The notes: generated by a model from the letters alone, not told the origin. A stretch of DNA of 64,000 nucleotides from Smallanthus sonchifolius (GCA_023525975.1 CM042027.1:88258007-88322006); one strand, 5' to 3'; counted from the stretch's first letter, positions 44,571 to 56,159 are shown. Program-made: numbers and translations.

Positions 44571-45755
44571 GAGCCCTCCTTTTCTATAATCTAGTGATTA
44601 TGTAGGAATGTGCGGGCGGGGAGGGGAAGGGGGAGGGGCTGGGGGTTTAGGGGCCGATTTTTGTTTGGTATCTTTGTTCGGAATGTTTTATCAGGTGGTG
44701 GTGCTATGAATAGGGCTCTGGATAACGGTGTGGCTCCCCCTTTAGAGGTGGGTGCTTGTTCCTCGGTGAATGTTTGGCCGTGCACATTTAGGGGTTTTCA
44801 TCGTTGCCCGGATGGAACGTTAGGGTCCAAGGGGTTTCCTCGGTTGGTTGCGCATATCAAGCGGCTCCATATGTCATAGGATGATCGGAAGGGGGCCTTG
44901 CGGGAAGCGGTCTCCACAGACTATGATTTGTTTGTTTCGGTTGGTGAGGCTTTAAAGATCCTGGGCCAGTGGTTGTGTGGGATGTGTATGTGCTTACATG
45001 CTCTCAGTCAGGCTTACCACCATGCGGATGAGATGGCCCGTTTCTAATGGGTTGCGGAAGATGTAGAGGAGTTTATTGTGGGGATTCCTAAGTCGCATGT
45101 TAGGAGGGAAGTTGTTCCTTTGGGAGGGGTGGTGGTGGATGGGGTTCTCCTTGACCGTGTCTTCTCTCTTCCTATAACGACTGTTAAGAGCATCCCTCAT
45201 ACTTGTCGTATGGCGTTTTCTCAGGCCTTAACTGCTGCCCTGGATAAAGTGGCGGCTATGCTAGAGTCTATTGAGGCGTGGGTGAGACTTTTGTTATTAC
45301 CACGTTGCACATTGCGAGTTTTCAGGCGTTCTAACCGTCAGGAACGCAGGTCTGGTAATAGGAAGTCTTTGCAATGTCTTAGTATTATGCGGTCGCTGAA
45401 AGCTTGGGGCAATGTGGATGGTTTCACTGAGCTCATTCTATCACTTTTTGCCCAACCCTTGGGGGGCAGACTCGTGTCGTGACGAGCTTGTCGTTCAGTC
45501 CGATAATTCCACAGTGTGCACCAATGTTAAACAATGTTTGCGGAAAGTTACGGATGAGCATTTCACTGCGGTGGTTAAAGTATTATGCTCTTCGGGGGTT
45601 GCGCCTTTCGGTAAGGATACTTTAAAAGAGTTGGTGGCAAAGCATCCTATCATGCCCCCTCCGGTTATGCCAGTTTCCTTGCTTTCTGAGACTTCTCTTG
45701 TTGCGGATGTTGATACCGTGCTGGGGTGCATTAACTCTTTTCCCAAAGGGACCTC

Positions 45756-46562
45756 GTGTGGGAGGGACGGATTGAGGGCCCAGCACATTTTGGATGCTTT
45801 TTTATGGGGAGGGGTCAGCGATCGCCGTTGGGTTGCTCAAGGCTATTTCTATGGTGGTTAATTTATGTTTGGGGGGGGGGGAGGTGCCCTATGGCTTTGG
45901 TAGAGTTTGTTGCGTCTGCCCCCCTCACGCCGCTGCTCAAACCGGATAACGGGATTAGACCTATTGTCATGGGTGCGATCTGGAGGAGGCTGGTCTCTAA
46001 GGTGGCTATGAGGGGTGTTGGAAAAGAGATGACTAAATATCTTTGTGACTTCCAATTTGGGGTGGGGGTCCCTAGTGGGGCAGAGGTCGTGCTTTATAGC
46101 GCGAACAGGTTTTTAAATAAGTTTCACTCTGATGGATCGCTGGCTATGCCTACCGTCGATTTCTCCAATGCCTTCAACCTGGTTGATAGAACTGCCCTCT
46201 TGCGCGAGGTTAGAACCCGATGCCCGTCCATTTCCTTATGGGTGGATTTTTTATATGGGCAGTATGCTAGGTTATATGTGGGTGAGGATCATATTTGGTC
46301 CACCACTCTGGTTCAGCAGGGGGACCCTTTGGAGCCTCTTCTTTTTGCCTTAGTTTTGCATCCGCTCGTTCATCGGATCAGGGATTGTTGCAAGCTTCTT
46401 TTCCATGCTTGGTACCTTGATGATGGTACGATTATTGGAGATGCTAAAGAGGTGGCTAAAGTCTTAGCTATTATAAGGTCTGAGGGGCCTTGTTTGGGCC
46501 TTGAACTCAACATCAAGAAAACAAAAGTATTTTGGCCGTCATGCAATGGTGTGAAGATGTAG
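45756..46562 (+). pseudogene. Reverse transcriptase domain of the R2-like LINE
   Basis: An open stretch of about 268 codons. The first part, up to roughly residue 50, is out of the natural frame. After that, reverse-transcriptase motifs appear in order: a PIVMG-type motif near residue 70, motif A VDFSNAFNLVD (about 128-138), motif B QQGDPLEPLLFA (about 187-198), and catalytic motif C YLDDG (about 223-227). The frame stops at 46562 and the thumb-like continuation is found shifted at 46569-47042. The catalytic aspartates are present but the element is broken up- and downstream. Confidence 0.75.
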
Positions 46563-47051
46563 GATGGATTGTTCCCTTTTGGGATTGGAAGGCCGGTGCT
46601 GGGTGTGAAACTCTTGGGTGGTTCCGTTAGCCGCGATGTGGGGTTTATTAGTAGTTTGGCTGTGAAAAGAGCCTCTTCCGCGGTGGAACTGATGAGTTGT
46701 CTCACACGTCTACGTGACCCTCAATGTGAGCTTCTTTTGCTTCGTTCATGTATAGGAGTCGCAAAGCTATTGTTTGGTCTCAGGACGTGCCAACCCATGT
46801 ATGTGGGGGAAGCTGTTTTTGTTTTTGACAAAGGCCTTCGGAGGGCGATCGAGGATATCGTGGTTTGTGGGGGTGCTTTTTTGGGGATTTTCAATGGAGG
46901 TTGGCATCACTTCCGACCCGTTTTGGGGGTTTGGGTTTATGTTCGGCTAGGGATGTATCTGAATATGCTTTTGTGGCATCGAGGACACAATCTTGGAGTT
47001 TGCATGACCACATTCTTCGGGGTTGTAATATTGATGGTTTAGACCCTGATT

Positions 47052-47948
47052 ATGCGTGTGCGATGGATCGTTTGCACATGTCCCTTCCCGATTTCGATCT
47101 TAGCGGGTTCTCTAATAAGGACAACGCCCCCTAAAGCGCAACATGCTTTGGAGAGTGCCCTATTTAGCAGAATCGTCCAGACTTTGGGAGGGAAGTTTGA
47201 TCTATCCCCTCGCCAAAAAGCGGTGTTTGAATGTCTCCGGGCTCCTCGGGCTCAGGACTTCCTAATAGTCATCCCCATCGAAGGGTTGGGCCAACATATG
47301 TCAGCTATGGAGTACCGGGCTATCTTTAAGTACCGGCTAATGATCCCTCTGTTTTCGACTGATGAGCCCTGCCCAGTTTGTCGCAAAGCTTGTTTGGATT
47401 CTTTTGGGGAGCATGCGATCCATTGCAAAGAGCTACCTAGGTATAAATATAGACATGATTTGGTTAGGGATGTTCTATTTGATGTGCTTAAGCGGGCAAG
47501 AATCTCTGCTAAAAAGGAGGCCCCCATGAACTTCTTGACAGATCCGCTTGAAGGGATGTCAACTCTTCGGCCAGCTGATATTCTCGTGTTTGGGTGGGCA
47601 GAGGGGAAACACGCCTGTGTGGACCTTACAGGAGTGTCCCCTCTTGTGGGGCTTAGGGACAATGGGTTTGTTGTGGGCCAGGCTGCGCTGAAGGCGGAAG
47701 CAGGCAAAGTTGCTAAACACGAGAAAGCTTGTTTAGAGAATCAACACGTGTTTATCCCTTTTGCCTTTGATACATTTGGTTTCCTAGCCCCAGAGGCTGT
47801 GGAATTACTAAACAGGGTTCAACGTGTCACGCTTAGTAATTTTTCGGCCCCTAATACCCAAAGATATGTTTTTAGTAGGAATAGTTTTGCTATTCAAAAG
47901 GGTGTTGTGGCGCAGGTTGTTGCCCGTTTACCTGCCAATTTATTGTAA
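47052..47948 (+). pseudogene. CCHC finger and restriction-like endonuclease end of the LINE
   Basis: About 298 codons open to TAA at 47946-47948. A finger CPVCRKACLDSFGEHAIHC (C-x2-C, later H and C) lies near residues 117-135. About 60 residues on is RPADILVFGW followed by HACVDLTGVS, the R-P-(x)-D and D-x-T spacing of the restriction-like endonuclease used by R2-type elements to nick target DNA. This is the best preserved part of the element. The first 30 or so codons are out of frame with the preceding piece (46865-47134). Confidence 0.7.
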
Positions 47949-48059
47949 TCATCTTTTTACCCCAAATGAGGAGAAGCTACAATGAAACTTCTCTAAAAAA
48001 AATAGTAGTGACAATCTTGATGAGGTTCTGAACGGAAAAAAATAAAAAATAAAAAATAA

Positions 48060-49318
48060 GAGTTAATTACTATTTTCGTCCCTTTGGTTTGCTTAAAATA
48101 ACTATTTCAGTCCAATAGTTTAAATCTTGCCAAAACAGTACTTGATCTTTCATTTTTGTAACAATCAAGTCCATGTTTTTAATGCTGTCAAGTCCTGTTA
48201 TTAACTTTCTTGCGAATTGACTAAAATGCCCTATGCTAAAGATTTTATACAAACAAAATACCATCACTCTCTCTCTCTCTCATCTCTTTCTCTCCTCCCA
48301 CAACCATCACCGCCCAAAATGAGAGCACCACAACCCTCGCCGGCCACCATGACTAAAAAGAAGTAAAGGTGAAGCTCTGGGAGGTTTGGTCGAAGTAAGA
48401 TAAAGGGTGACGGGTGGGGAGGGTGGGAGACGACGAGTGTATTTGGAGGGGGAGTTTTAGGGTTTCTTGAGAGAAAAGAGGGGGATTTTTTAGGGTCTCT
48501 GGGAGGTTTCCTGCCAAGAACACCATCCATCATCGGAGAAGGAGGCAGTTGAGGGAAGGTTGGTGTCGCCCCCTCATAGTTCATGATTTTCGATTCCCCT
48601 CAATAGGAACATCACTTTGATTTTTCTAAATTCCTTACATACAGAGTAAATTACGATTTCGTTCCTAGGTGTAAAGTTATGGCCTTGAGATCACTGCTTC
48701 TAGTTTTGCTCTTTGTAGTTCTAGGTTTGTAGTTTCTGGTCTTGATCTTTGCAGTTCTGGGCTTACAATATGGTCTTCCAATTGAATTTCCTTGCTTGAT
48801 ATGTTTGATTAAACAACTCTCTCCTTTATGGTAATGGAGATGATGATGATGTTGTTGATGTATCATTTAAAGAGACTGACAATGGAAATTATTTGAGCAA
48901 AATTGAATTTTTTGTTTCAAAATCGATTAAATTGCAGGAGAAGCTTAGGGAAGCTCTTGAACAAGATTCTGAAGATGAGTATTATTAAATCCAAAAATAT
49001 GGAATTCTTATAATCGATTTCTTGAATTTGATTTCGCCATGACGGATATTGCGTTCCGATTTTATGATTCTGATTGAGACTTCTGGGTAGTTTTGTAAAC
49101 AAGAGAAAGGTGTGAAGGTTTGTATACATTTTTTTAAAAAATTTTTAAAATCAAGGGTAGTTTTGTCTTTTTATATAAATACTAACAGTGAATATGGATA
49201 AAATTAGAGGCATGGACTTGATTGTTACAGAAATGAAAGATCTTGTACTGTTTTGGCAAGATTTAAACTATTGAACTAAGATAGTTATTTTGAGACGGAC
49301 GAAAATAGTAATTTACTC
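48060..49318 (+). mobile_element. Mutator-like TIR element with captured gene DNA (Pack-MULE candidate)
   Basis: Long inverted ends, 48060-48175 and 49211-49318, match over about 110 bases with few differences (shared TTACTATTTTCGTCC at the tips, ATCAAGTCCATG at the inner edge). The flanks AAAAAATAA (48051-48059) and AAAAATTAA (49319-49327) agree at 8 of 9 positions, as expected for a Mutator 9-bp duplication, though such AT-rich matches are weak. No transposase. The interior contains an acidic coding-like stretch (48809-48988) and, in the other orientation, a leader-like sequence with AAACCCTAAA (about 48458-48467). Confidence 0.75.
48809..48988 (+). pseudogene. Captured acidic C-terminal gene fragment
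   Basis: An open frame of 59 codons ending TAA at 48986-48988. It encodes an acidic peptide with GDDDDVVDVSFKETDNG and a final REALEQDSEDEYY. ATTGCAG at 48931-48937 could be an intron acceptor, in which case only the last 16 codons are exon. There is no ATG at the front, so it is the tail of a larger gene. The parent gene is not recognised. Confidence 0.45.
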
Positions 49319-49555
49319 AAAAATTAATTTGCAAGTTATTTTACCCTGTATTCTATCTCACTACAAACTCTCTACCGGCATCAAGGGTTTCTTCATCCAT
49401 TGTAACAGCAGAAATTGGTTGCCAAAATATACGCCCCTTCTTTGATCACAACTCGATAATTTCAAAAGCGCACTTTTGTTCCAATATCAGGTTTCCAGTC
49501 AGCAACCGGCTTCTCGCTGCAGCACTGGGCAGTCGTAACTCATGACCGGTAAGTT
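49319..49555 (+). pseudogene. Orphan first exon with splice donor (copy C flank)
   Basis: Diverged copy of 19268-19507: the same AATTAATTTGCAAGTTATT start, CAAGGGTTTCTTCATCC leader, an ATG, and GTAAGTTTCAACTTTTAAGC at the donor. A 20-bp stretch with the two-base TA gain of copy A is absent here. It points towards membrane-gene copy C on the opposite strand. No downstream exon seen. Confidence 0.45.
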
Positions 49556-49978
49556 TCAACTTTTAAGCTTGCAAATGTCAATAGATGACTGTTGTTCCTT
49601 GTTACATTGATACTGCGATTGGTTCAAGTTTATTGTTTGATTTGAAGTAATTGGTTTGAATTCTAATTTCATCATTTGGTTTATAATAGGACCTTTCAGG
49701 TGAACCACTCACATCAATGAAATTCAATTTTATTAACTGTTTCAAATGGAACATTTTAAAGCTTGACTTGGAAGATTGTTTTTTTTTTGTTTAGTTCTAG
49801 TTGAAGTACAACTGATTGTTATTTCACGCAAAGTCTATGCAGTTAATCCAAAAAAATATTGGTTATCGGTCAAGTACCGATATTTGAGATATCGGTTCTA
49901 GCGGTGGAATATCGATAATTTTTATATCATGCATAAACTTATATATATATATATATTATATATATATATATATATATA
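49556..49978. other. Shared 3' flank of the duplicated unit, with TA tract
   Basis: 49610-49780 matches 62070-62260 almost base for base, including GGACCTTTCAGGTGAACCAC. A (TA)n tract at about 49940-49977 follows and is the insertion target of the first MITE. Confidence 0.55.
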
Positions 49979-50313
49979 GGAAGGATCAACAGAAAACCAC
50001 AAAGTTAGGCGAAAACCGAGAAAACCACATCATTTAAGACAATTTTTTTATTTACGTATACGTATCTAAAAGCAATTTTTTTGATTTACGTATACGTAAT
50101 CGTAATTTTTTTGTTTTATGTTTACGTATACGTAACACTATGTGTAAAAAAGTTTTGTGCTAAAAATGTTTATTATTACATTGATACTCTTATAAATAAA
50201 TAAAAATAAAGTAAAATAAAAAAACAATATTATTATATGATTGGTTAAAATTTATTTTTTCAGTGGTTTTCTCGGTTTTTGCCTAACTTGTGGTTTTCTC
50301 TGGAACCCTCCCC
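49979..50313. mobile_element. TA-tract MITE, copy 1
   Basis: 335 bp with inverted ends of about 50 bases (AGAAAACCACAAAGTTAGGC on the left; GCCTAACTTGTGGTTTTCT on the right). Lies inside (TA)n on both sides. The interior has palindromic TTTACGTATACGTA units near 50051, 50084 and 50122. Confidence 0.85.
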
Positions 50314-50325
50314 TATATATATATA

Positions 50326-50825
50326 CTAGGTTAAAATCCCGTGTATTACACGGGTTAAATAAATAAAATGTTATATATTTAGTAATAAAAATTTTATATT
50401 TTTAAAAACCCGTGTAATACACGGGTTGAATAAACCAGTATATTACATCGGTTGAATAAAATATAATGTAATTTGTTAACAAACACATTTATCAAAATAT
50501 GTTTTTAAAAGAGGTAATTTGTCGTGACAGTTATAAGGTCTGTTAAGTTGGTTTTTAAAATATTCTTTTTCAAATGAGTATTAATTTTTTAATTTAATTG
50601 ATAAATGTTAGTTCATGTTAAGTTCATTTGATTGATGATATAATAAGTATTTATAATTAAATAATAAGTATTCGTTATTAGATTTATTAATATAAAGATT
50701 ATTATTTAATAGAAGAGAGAAATAGAAAATCTAATATTTAATAGGAGAGAGAGGCAGGAAAATAAAGATAAGGAGTAACCAGAGAGTGACACGTGTCATG
50801 AAGAGATTTTTATTTATTAGAGTAG

Positions 50826-50828
<3 letters not shown>
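50326..50828 (-). mobile_element. Non-autonomous Helitron, minus strand
   Basis: Minus-strand 3' end CTAG (50326-50329) with the hairpin CCCGTGTAATACACGGG about 10 bases in. The other end resembles the 5' head CTCTAATAAATAAAAATCTC near 50810-50828, but the exact TC start is lost in the adjoining TA tract. No coding. Confidence 0.65.
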
Positions 50829-50875
<47 letters not shown>

Positions 50876-50877
<2 letters not shown>

Positions 50878-51202
50878 GAGAGATCAAGAGAAAACCACAA
50901 AGTTAGGCGAAAACTGAGAAAACCACATCATTTTAGGCAATTTTTTTTATTTACGTATACATATCCAACCACAATTTTTTTGATTTACGTATACGTAACC
51001 ACAATTTTTTTGTTTTATGTTTACGTATACGTAACACTATGTGTAAAAATGTTTTTTGGTAAAAATGTTTAATATTACATTGATACACTTATAAATAAAT
51101 AAAAATAAAATAAAACAAAAAAAATATTATTATATGATTGGGTAAAATTGGTTTTTTTAGTGGTTTTCTTGGTTTTCGCCTAACTTGTGGTTTTCTCTCC
51201 CC
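50876..51202. mobile_element. TA-tract MITE, copy 2
   Basis: 327 bp, same family as 49979-50313 with the same ~45-50-bp inverted ends and the TTTACGTATACGTA palindromes. Also embedded in (TA)n (tract about 50828-50875 on the left). Confidence 0.85.
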
Positions 51203-51580
51203 TATATATATATATAATTATATATATGCATATATAATATTAATAGTTAAATCAAAAGTCAAAACTAAAAAGTGTCACTATTTTATATTAGAAACATGAT
51301 TTAATCGTAAGCAATCATATTGGAGTTGTTGATCGGAATTGGAGTTGGATTGCAAGTCTGTGAAGGAGGGTGTGCGATCGGTGCTATTGCAGGTCTGTGA
51401 AGCAGCGTGAGATTGGGCCTGGAGTTTCGACTGAAATTAGGGCATAAAAATCGATGGCTTTTAGACTTTGGCTATGGGTACAAGTTGGGCCAACATTTTT
51501 TTAACTGGAATGGGCCAAGTTAAAATTACCGAGAAACTCGGTTATACTACAGCCGCATTGAACAATTTTTAGCAAACACA
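51203..51580. other. Intergenic DNA
   Basis: 51203-51540 shows no coding or repeat ends. 51555-51580 is shared 3'-flank sequence (GAACAATTTTTAGCAAACAC, as near 19783). Confidence 0.35.
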
Positions 51581-52272
51581 TCTATACATACTAATAAATA
51601 AAGGTTTTAGATTGCCACATGTCACTCTCTCATGCCTCCTCATATTGGTTTTCCCCGCCTCTCTCTCCTAATAAATGCACATATATCTTATTAAATAATA
51701 ATGATATTATAAATATATTATTAAAGAAGAATAATAGTTATATTAAATAAGAATATATAATAAGAATTCAAAATATAACTAATTAAAGAAAAATACTAAT
51801 CTATACTCCCTAATAAATAAAGGTTTTTATAAAATGGTTTTCCCACCTAAAGTTTAATTATAATTTAAGATTTTAAACCTCTCACAAATAATAAATGCTT
51901 AACAAATATAATTGCTAAAATTATTTAATATCATTTGACTAGAACTTAAAAACCGTTTGATTTGAAAATTTTGAACTTTGTATTATTTAAATTATAACAA
52001 AATCAATAAATTAACTCTCGCAAATTTACTATAATTAGATAATTAAATTGACAATTTTTTAAAAAAATTAACAACTTATCTTTGTTAAGCAAATAACAAT
52101 TAATAAAAATCAACTTTCTAGAATCTAAAAAATGTACCTTATGTAATTTGGTTTTGTGAATGTAATTGTAATTTTATTTTTTTTCATTATGTAAAGTAAT
52201 TCTTATTTACTTTACTTATGAATAATATATGTTTCTTTTTATTAACCGTGTAATACACGGGAACTAACCTAG
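51581..52272 (+). mobile_element. Helitron with two heads and one tail
   Basis: TCTATACATACTAATAAATA at 51581 follows an A. A second head, TCTATACTCCCTAATAAATA, begins at 51800. A single tail has the hairpin CCGTGTAATACACGG (52246-52260) and CTAG (52269-52272), followed by T. The flank of copy A at about 19791-19804 is the undisturbed site (AAACACA then TTAG), confirming insertion between A and T. No Rep/helicase frame. Confidence 0.7.
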
Positions 52273-52492
52273 TTACATATATACTAAGCATCCAAAGTTA
52301 CATGAAATACATTTAGAGTTTCATACATAAAACTTGCGGAACATAAATAAAAAAGAATGACATGGAATAATACAAGTTTTCACTGAAAGATAGTCATTGA
52401 TACGCCTTATGATGGACAGTCCGGTAGCTGTTGAATTCTTCCGCCTGCACCGCTTCGAGAGAGGTGCAACAGAATGAATTAAGCTAGAAACC

Positions 52493-54662
52493 TTAAGGGA
52501 TTGATTGCTTCAAATAAAGACGCCACTCATCAACATAAGACATCTTACCAGGGTCCATGCTTGGTAGTTCCCATGTCTCTAGTCTTTCTATTATCTTTGT
52601 AGTCTTACCAAGAAGCGTGGCTGCAGCCTTAACACTCGACTCTCTTTTCTCTATCACGCTTTCATTACATTTGACTGTTATGACCCGTGGTAAGTTAGTG
52701 AAGCAAGCGGAAAATATGTCTGCGATCATGCCATTTAAAAGGGAAAACAATTGTTCTTCGTTAATCTGCTCTGTGTTGCTTTCGTCTCTAAGCAAGATTG
52801 TTTCTGCAATTCGATACATTGAGTTAGCAGCAATCAACTCCTTAGGAATGTTCTCCACTGATACTTCCATTGATTTGTCTCGCAATTTCTTTAGCTCTAT
52901 CAGAAAACCATTTAAGAATCTCTGTTGCTGTTTTCCCTCTAAAAGCGTCTTTTTCTAGAGTCTTTTCCAACCACTTGCGTTTGTGTTCGACCTCATTCCA
53001 TAAGATTATAGTAGCCTTTCGAATATTCACATATTCTTTTTCACAATTTAGGCTTTCTTCCACCTGATGGGTGTATGAAAGACCTTCACCAATACTTCTT
53101 AACAAGCTCTTAATTGTGTCCTTATGGATATTTGGGAGAGCAACTGCGATGCATGTTAAGGTTACTATAGGTAAGCTCCAACTGTTAACGAGTTCAACAG
53201 AAAGTAGAGGTTGAACAGTATCATTGTCAAAGTTCTCTACTACTTTGAATCTAGTAGTTTTCTCAAGAAGCTCTAAAAGATCCTTGTTTTGTTCCTTCTC
53301 AGCCTTTAATATGAAGGAATTCATAGAGTTTGTTATGCACTTCAGTGTTTTTTCAGCAAGCTCCATCTCATCATGAATTTGTAAAATGTAATTGCTAAGG
53401 TCGACCTCTGTGTCGTCAGTTCTTGAGACAGTGGGTGGAGTAAGCAACCTTGCCTTTAGTGACTTCCAACAATACAAACAGTAGACGATGACAAATATTG
53501 AAATGATTGTCGGGATGATCGATATCACTTTGCACAAAATGACAATTACCTTTTGAAGTCTAATGCAAAGGCTTATAATGATACTTTTCATATTGTAGAC
53601 AATGGTTCTTGATCTGCTGCTAGATAGAAAACGTATAGGACTTTGTTTCCACTCACGCAACTTTTGGGTCCAGTACTCTTCTACTTTAAAAACCATCAAA
53701 TGAGTATTATTCCATTCTATGACCTTTTTGAATCTCAAAACCAAAAAACATCTAAATATCAGAGCCATGGTACCCACCAAGACCCCAATGAACTGTGTTA
53801 TGACAATGAAAAGTACTGACCATTTGTATACTGATCCATATGCATGACCTCCAAACGGAAAATCGATCACCACAAGTAAGTTCAGGCCTAAAACAATCAT
53901 ACAAATTACTCCAGAAGCAGTGCATAATGGATTTCTAGACATAACAAATTGAGGGCTACCGGTTTCTGCCATGATCCAATATCTTCTCACATGTTCCCTT
54001 AGTTTATCAACTATAGACACTTGGGTATGTTGTAGATGTAGGTCAGTTATAGATCTTTTGTTTGTTGATTAATACTTGACTTCTAAAATATCTTTAAAGG
54101 TTGGAATAATTAGGGATGAAGCAATCATTATTATTAGTAACAAGATGATCATAGCGGTATAGAAGTATGCGACCATAATGAAGTCAAAATCGGAATTATA
54201 GACCCCTATAATTCTGAAATTGATACGCTTGATAACACCGGTATATATGTCAATGAAAATATTTACAGTCATGGTGATAACGAGAATGGACAAACCTATG
54301 ACATTTGTAAGCAGCGTCTTGTTGTCCATGGCCGCCAAAGAAGGCATAAAGTTAGTCATCATCGAGCACATGAAAGCCAAACTTCTTAGTTTAGCTACTT
54401 GGTCGACGTATCCTGGCATGTCATGGCAAGGATGCAAATTAATCCACGGGAAGTTTCATGGCCACTGTTATCACTGTATATTAAGAGAGAAATATTTGCT
54501 TGGAAACCATAATTTTTTATTTCGGAAACCATGCAACAAATCTGCTGCCATGGCAAGGATGCAAATTAATGAAGCTATTGCAACGTAGATCCCAATCCAC
54601 ACCATAGGTTCATTATACCTGTCTTCATGATCATAATCCGCAACTGCTACATAAGTACTCAT
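52493..54662 (-). pseudogene. Multi-pass membrane protein gene, copy C (broken)
   Basis: Full-length homologue of copy B from ATGAGTACT at 54662 to the stop at 52493. Lesions: a small deletion at about 54475 ends the frame after 63 codons in membrane segment 2; TAA replaces a Gln codon near 54070; and an indel at about 52860 shifts the last part into another frame (52885-52493). In between, frames 54437-54069 and 54020-52842 stay open and retain the AAMDNKTLL and YWIMAETGSPQF motifs. A good TATA-like TATAAAAAGA lies 39 bases before the ATG (54701-54710). The few lesions suggest recent loss. A conserved 3' flank lies at 52330-52492. Confidence 0.85.
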
Positions 54663-54818
54663 GTTTGAAATTTTTTCAGCCAGGTAATTTGATAAGCATC
54701 TCTTTTTATAACGGACATAATTGATGAGAAATTGCCAAGAAGTTGCATAGTCAATGCAACTTAATAGTCATGGCAATTTTGGATGTAGACTTTTGAGGAG
54801 TTCATTGACTTTGACTTA

Positions 54819-56061
54819 GGGTGGAGGGGGCTTAAACTCTCACAAAAAAAATTACCCTAACAAAACCAACCAATTAGGGTGTGATATCTCATTTTTATCC
54901 AAATGTTATCCTAATACCCTAAAGTGATGGTGGCATAACCCTAATACACTCATTTTTTTTTCATTTTTTAAATTAAAACTAATATATATAAAACTAATTT
55001 TATTTATTCAATAAAACAAAAATAAAAAGAAATAAAAAAATTACATAAAATAAAATTATACACATTTAGTTAGTAGACAAACTCGACACAAAAAAGTGTA
55101 TAATTTTATAATAAAAAAGCAGTTATAAAATAAAAAAATTCCCAAAAAATAAAAATAAAACTAATATATATAAACTAATTTCATTCATCATCTCCACTCA
55201 TCTCATCTTCTTGACTCCCAGTTAGGTGCAGGTTTTTGCCATTAAAACCAAACTCACAACACACATTGTAAATACAGTCTTAGAAGAGAATTTGGGAGAT
55301 TAAAATTATTCAGTAAAATAAAAAAATTACACAAACACAAACCACACTCGGGTATATGTACCCGCAAAAGCCAACATTTTTACTCGGGTAGGGGGTCAGC
55401 TTTTTTTTTTTTTTCTTTGAAAGGCAGATTTCATTAAAACCACTAGCAAAAGCTAGAAACACACAACAACCAACAGAACAAATTACATATCAAAGATTTT
55501 CCAGTTTGCCCAGACCAAATCCGACTTTCTGGAACGGTTCGATATCCACAGAAAACTCAAATATTTGATGTTCTCCAAAACGTTTGCAGCCTCCACTTTT
55601 TCATTTTAAAAAATTCTTTGGTTTCTAGCATTCCAAATACACCAACAAGCAATAGAGATAATTGCCTTGATAGATCGCTTCTTTTTCAGCGAGCACCCGT
55701 CGAAATTTTGAGGACCAAAGATATCATCGATAGAAAAGAAGAAAAGAGGTGGAATTTTACACCATTCGCTAATACCGTGCCACACAACCGCTGCCAAAAG
55801 GCAAGAAGTGAAAACATGATTAGCAGATTCAATCTCAGCCCCACAAAAACAGCAGCCACCAGCCCCTTGCAACATGCCTCTACGATTCAGGTTATCTCTA
55901 GAAGGAATGCGATTTTGTAACAGCTTCCAAACAAAAACATTAACTTTCAGCGGAACCTGATTGTTCCATTCCATAGAAAAATTCTGGGTAGGGGGTTAGC
56001 TGCGGTGTACCCGCACGGGTTCACATACCCGAGGGGCTTACCCGAGGGTGCCCCTTCACCC
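54819..56061. mobile_element. PIF/Harbinger-like element with nested LINE
   Basis: Ends GGGTGGAGGGG (54819) and CCCCTTCACCC (56061) are inverted, and both sides carry TTA (54816-54818, 56062-56064), the usual Harbinger duplication. The flanks outside align with the uninterrupted upstream flank of copy B (about 27500-27580). Contains a LINE (55402-55985) but no transposase. 54840-55380 is otherwise AT-rich. Confidence 0.65.
55402..55985 (-). mobile_element. 5'-truncated LINE with zf-RVT domain
   Basis: 584 bp on the minus strand, poly-A visible as the T run from 55402. The frame 55974-55606 encodes a zf-RVT domain (FVWKLLQNRIPSRDNL, CCFCGAEIESANHVFTSC). The flanks GGGTAGGGGGTCAGCT (55386-55401) and GGGTAGGGGGTTAGCT (55986-56001) are a 16-bp duplication with one mismatch. 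The upstream RT is absent. Confidence 0.88.
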
Positions 56062-56159
56062 TTACACAGTCAATGATTAGACAAAAGCGCCATTACCAAG
56101 AAGACAACTGAAGAGAACTTGCTGGGAAAAAAGATGCAAAGAAAAAGAAATTAACACCT

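Larger units (their letters stand above)
44580..47990 (+). mobile_element. Decayed R2-like LINE with nuclease (REL) domain
   Basis: Plus-strand pieces of one retroelement in order: a C2H2-like finger region (44610-44879), linker pieces (45078-45861), reverse transcriptase (45756-46562), RT tail (46569-47134), and a C-terminal part with a CCHC-type finger and restriction-like endonuclease motifs (47052-47948). The order finger, RT, CCHC, endonuclease is that of R2-type non-LTR elements, not of L1 types, which carry an N-terminal AP endonuclease. Several stops and frameshifts separate the pieces. The end is A-rich (about 47995-48059). I recall abundant similar proteins in Asteraceae annotations. 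Target site and TSD were not found. Confidence 0.75.

Noticed and set aside
54840..54945. Telomere-like repeats (AACCCTAAT)
   Set aside because: Only a few scattered CCCTAA-like words occur, not a tandem array.
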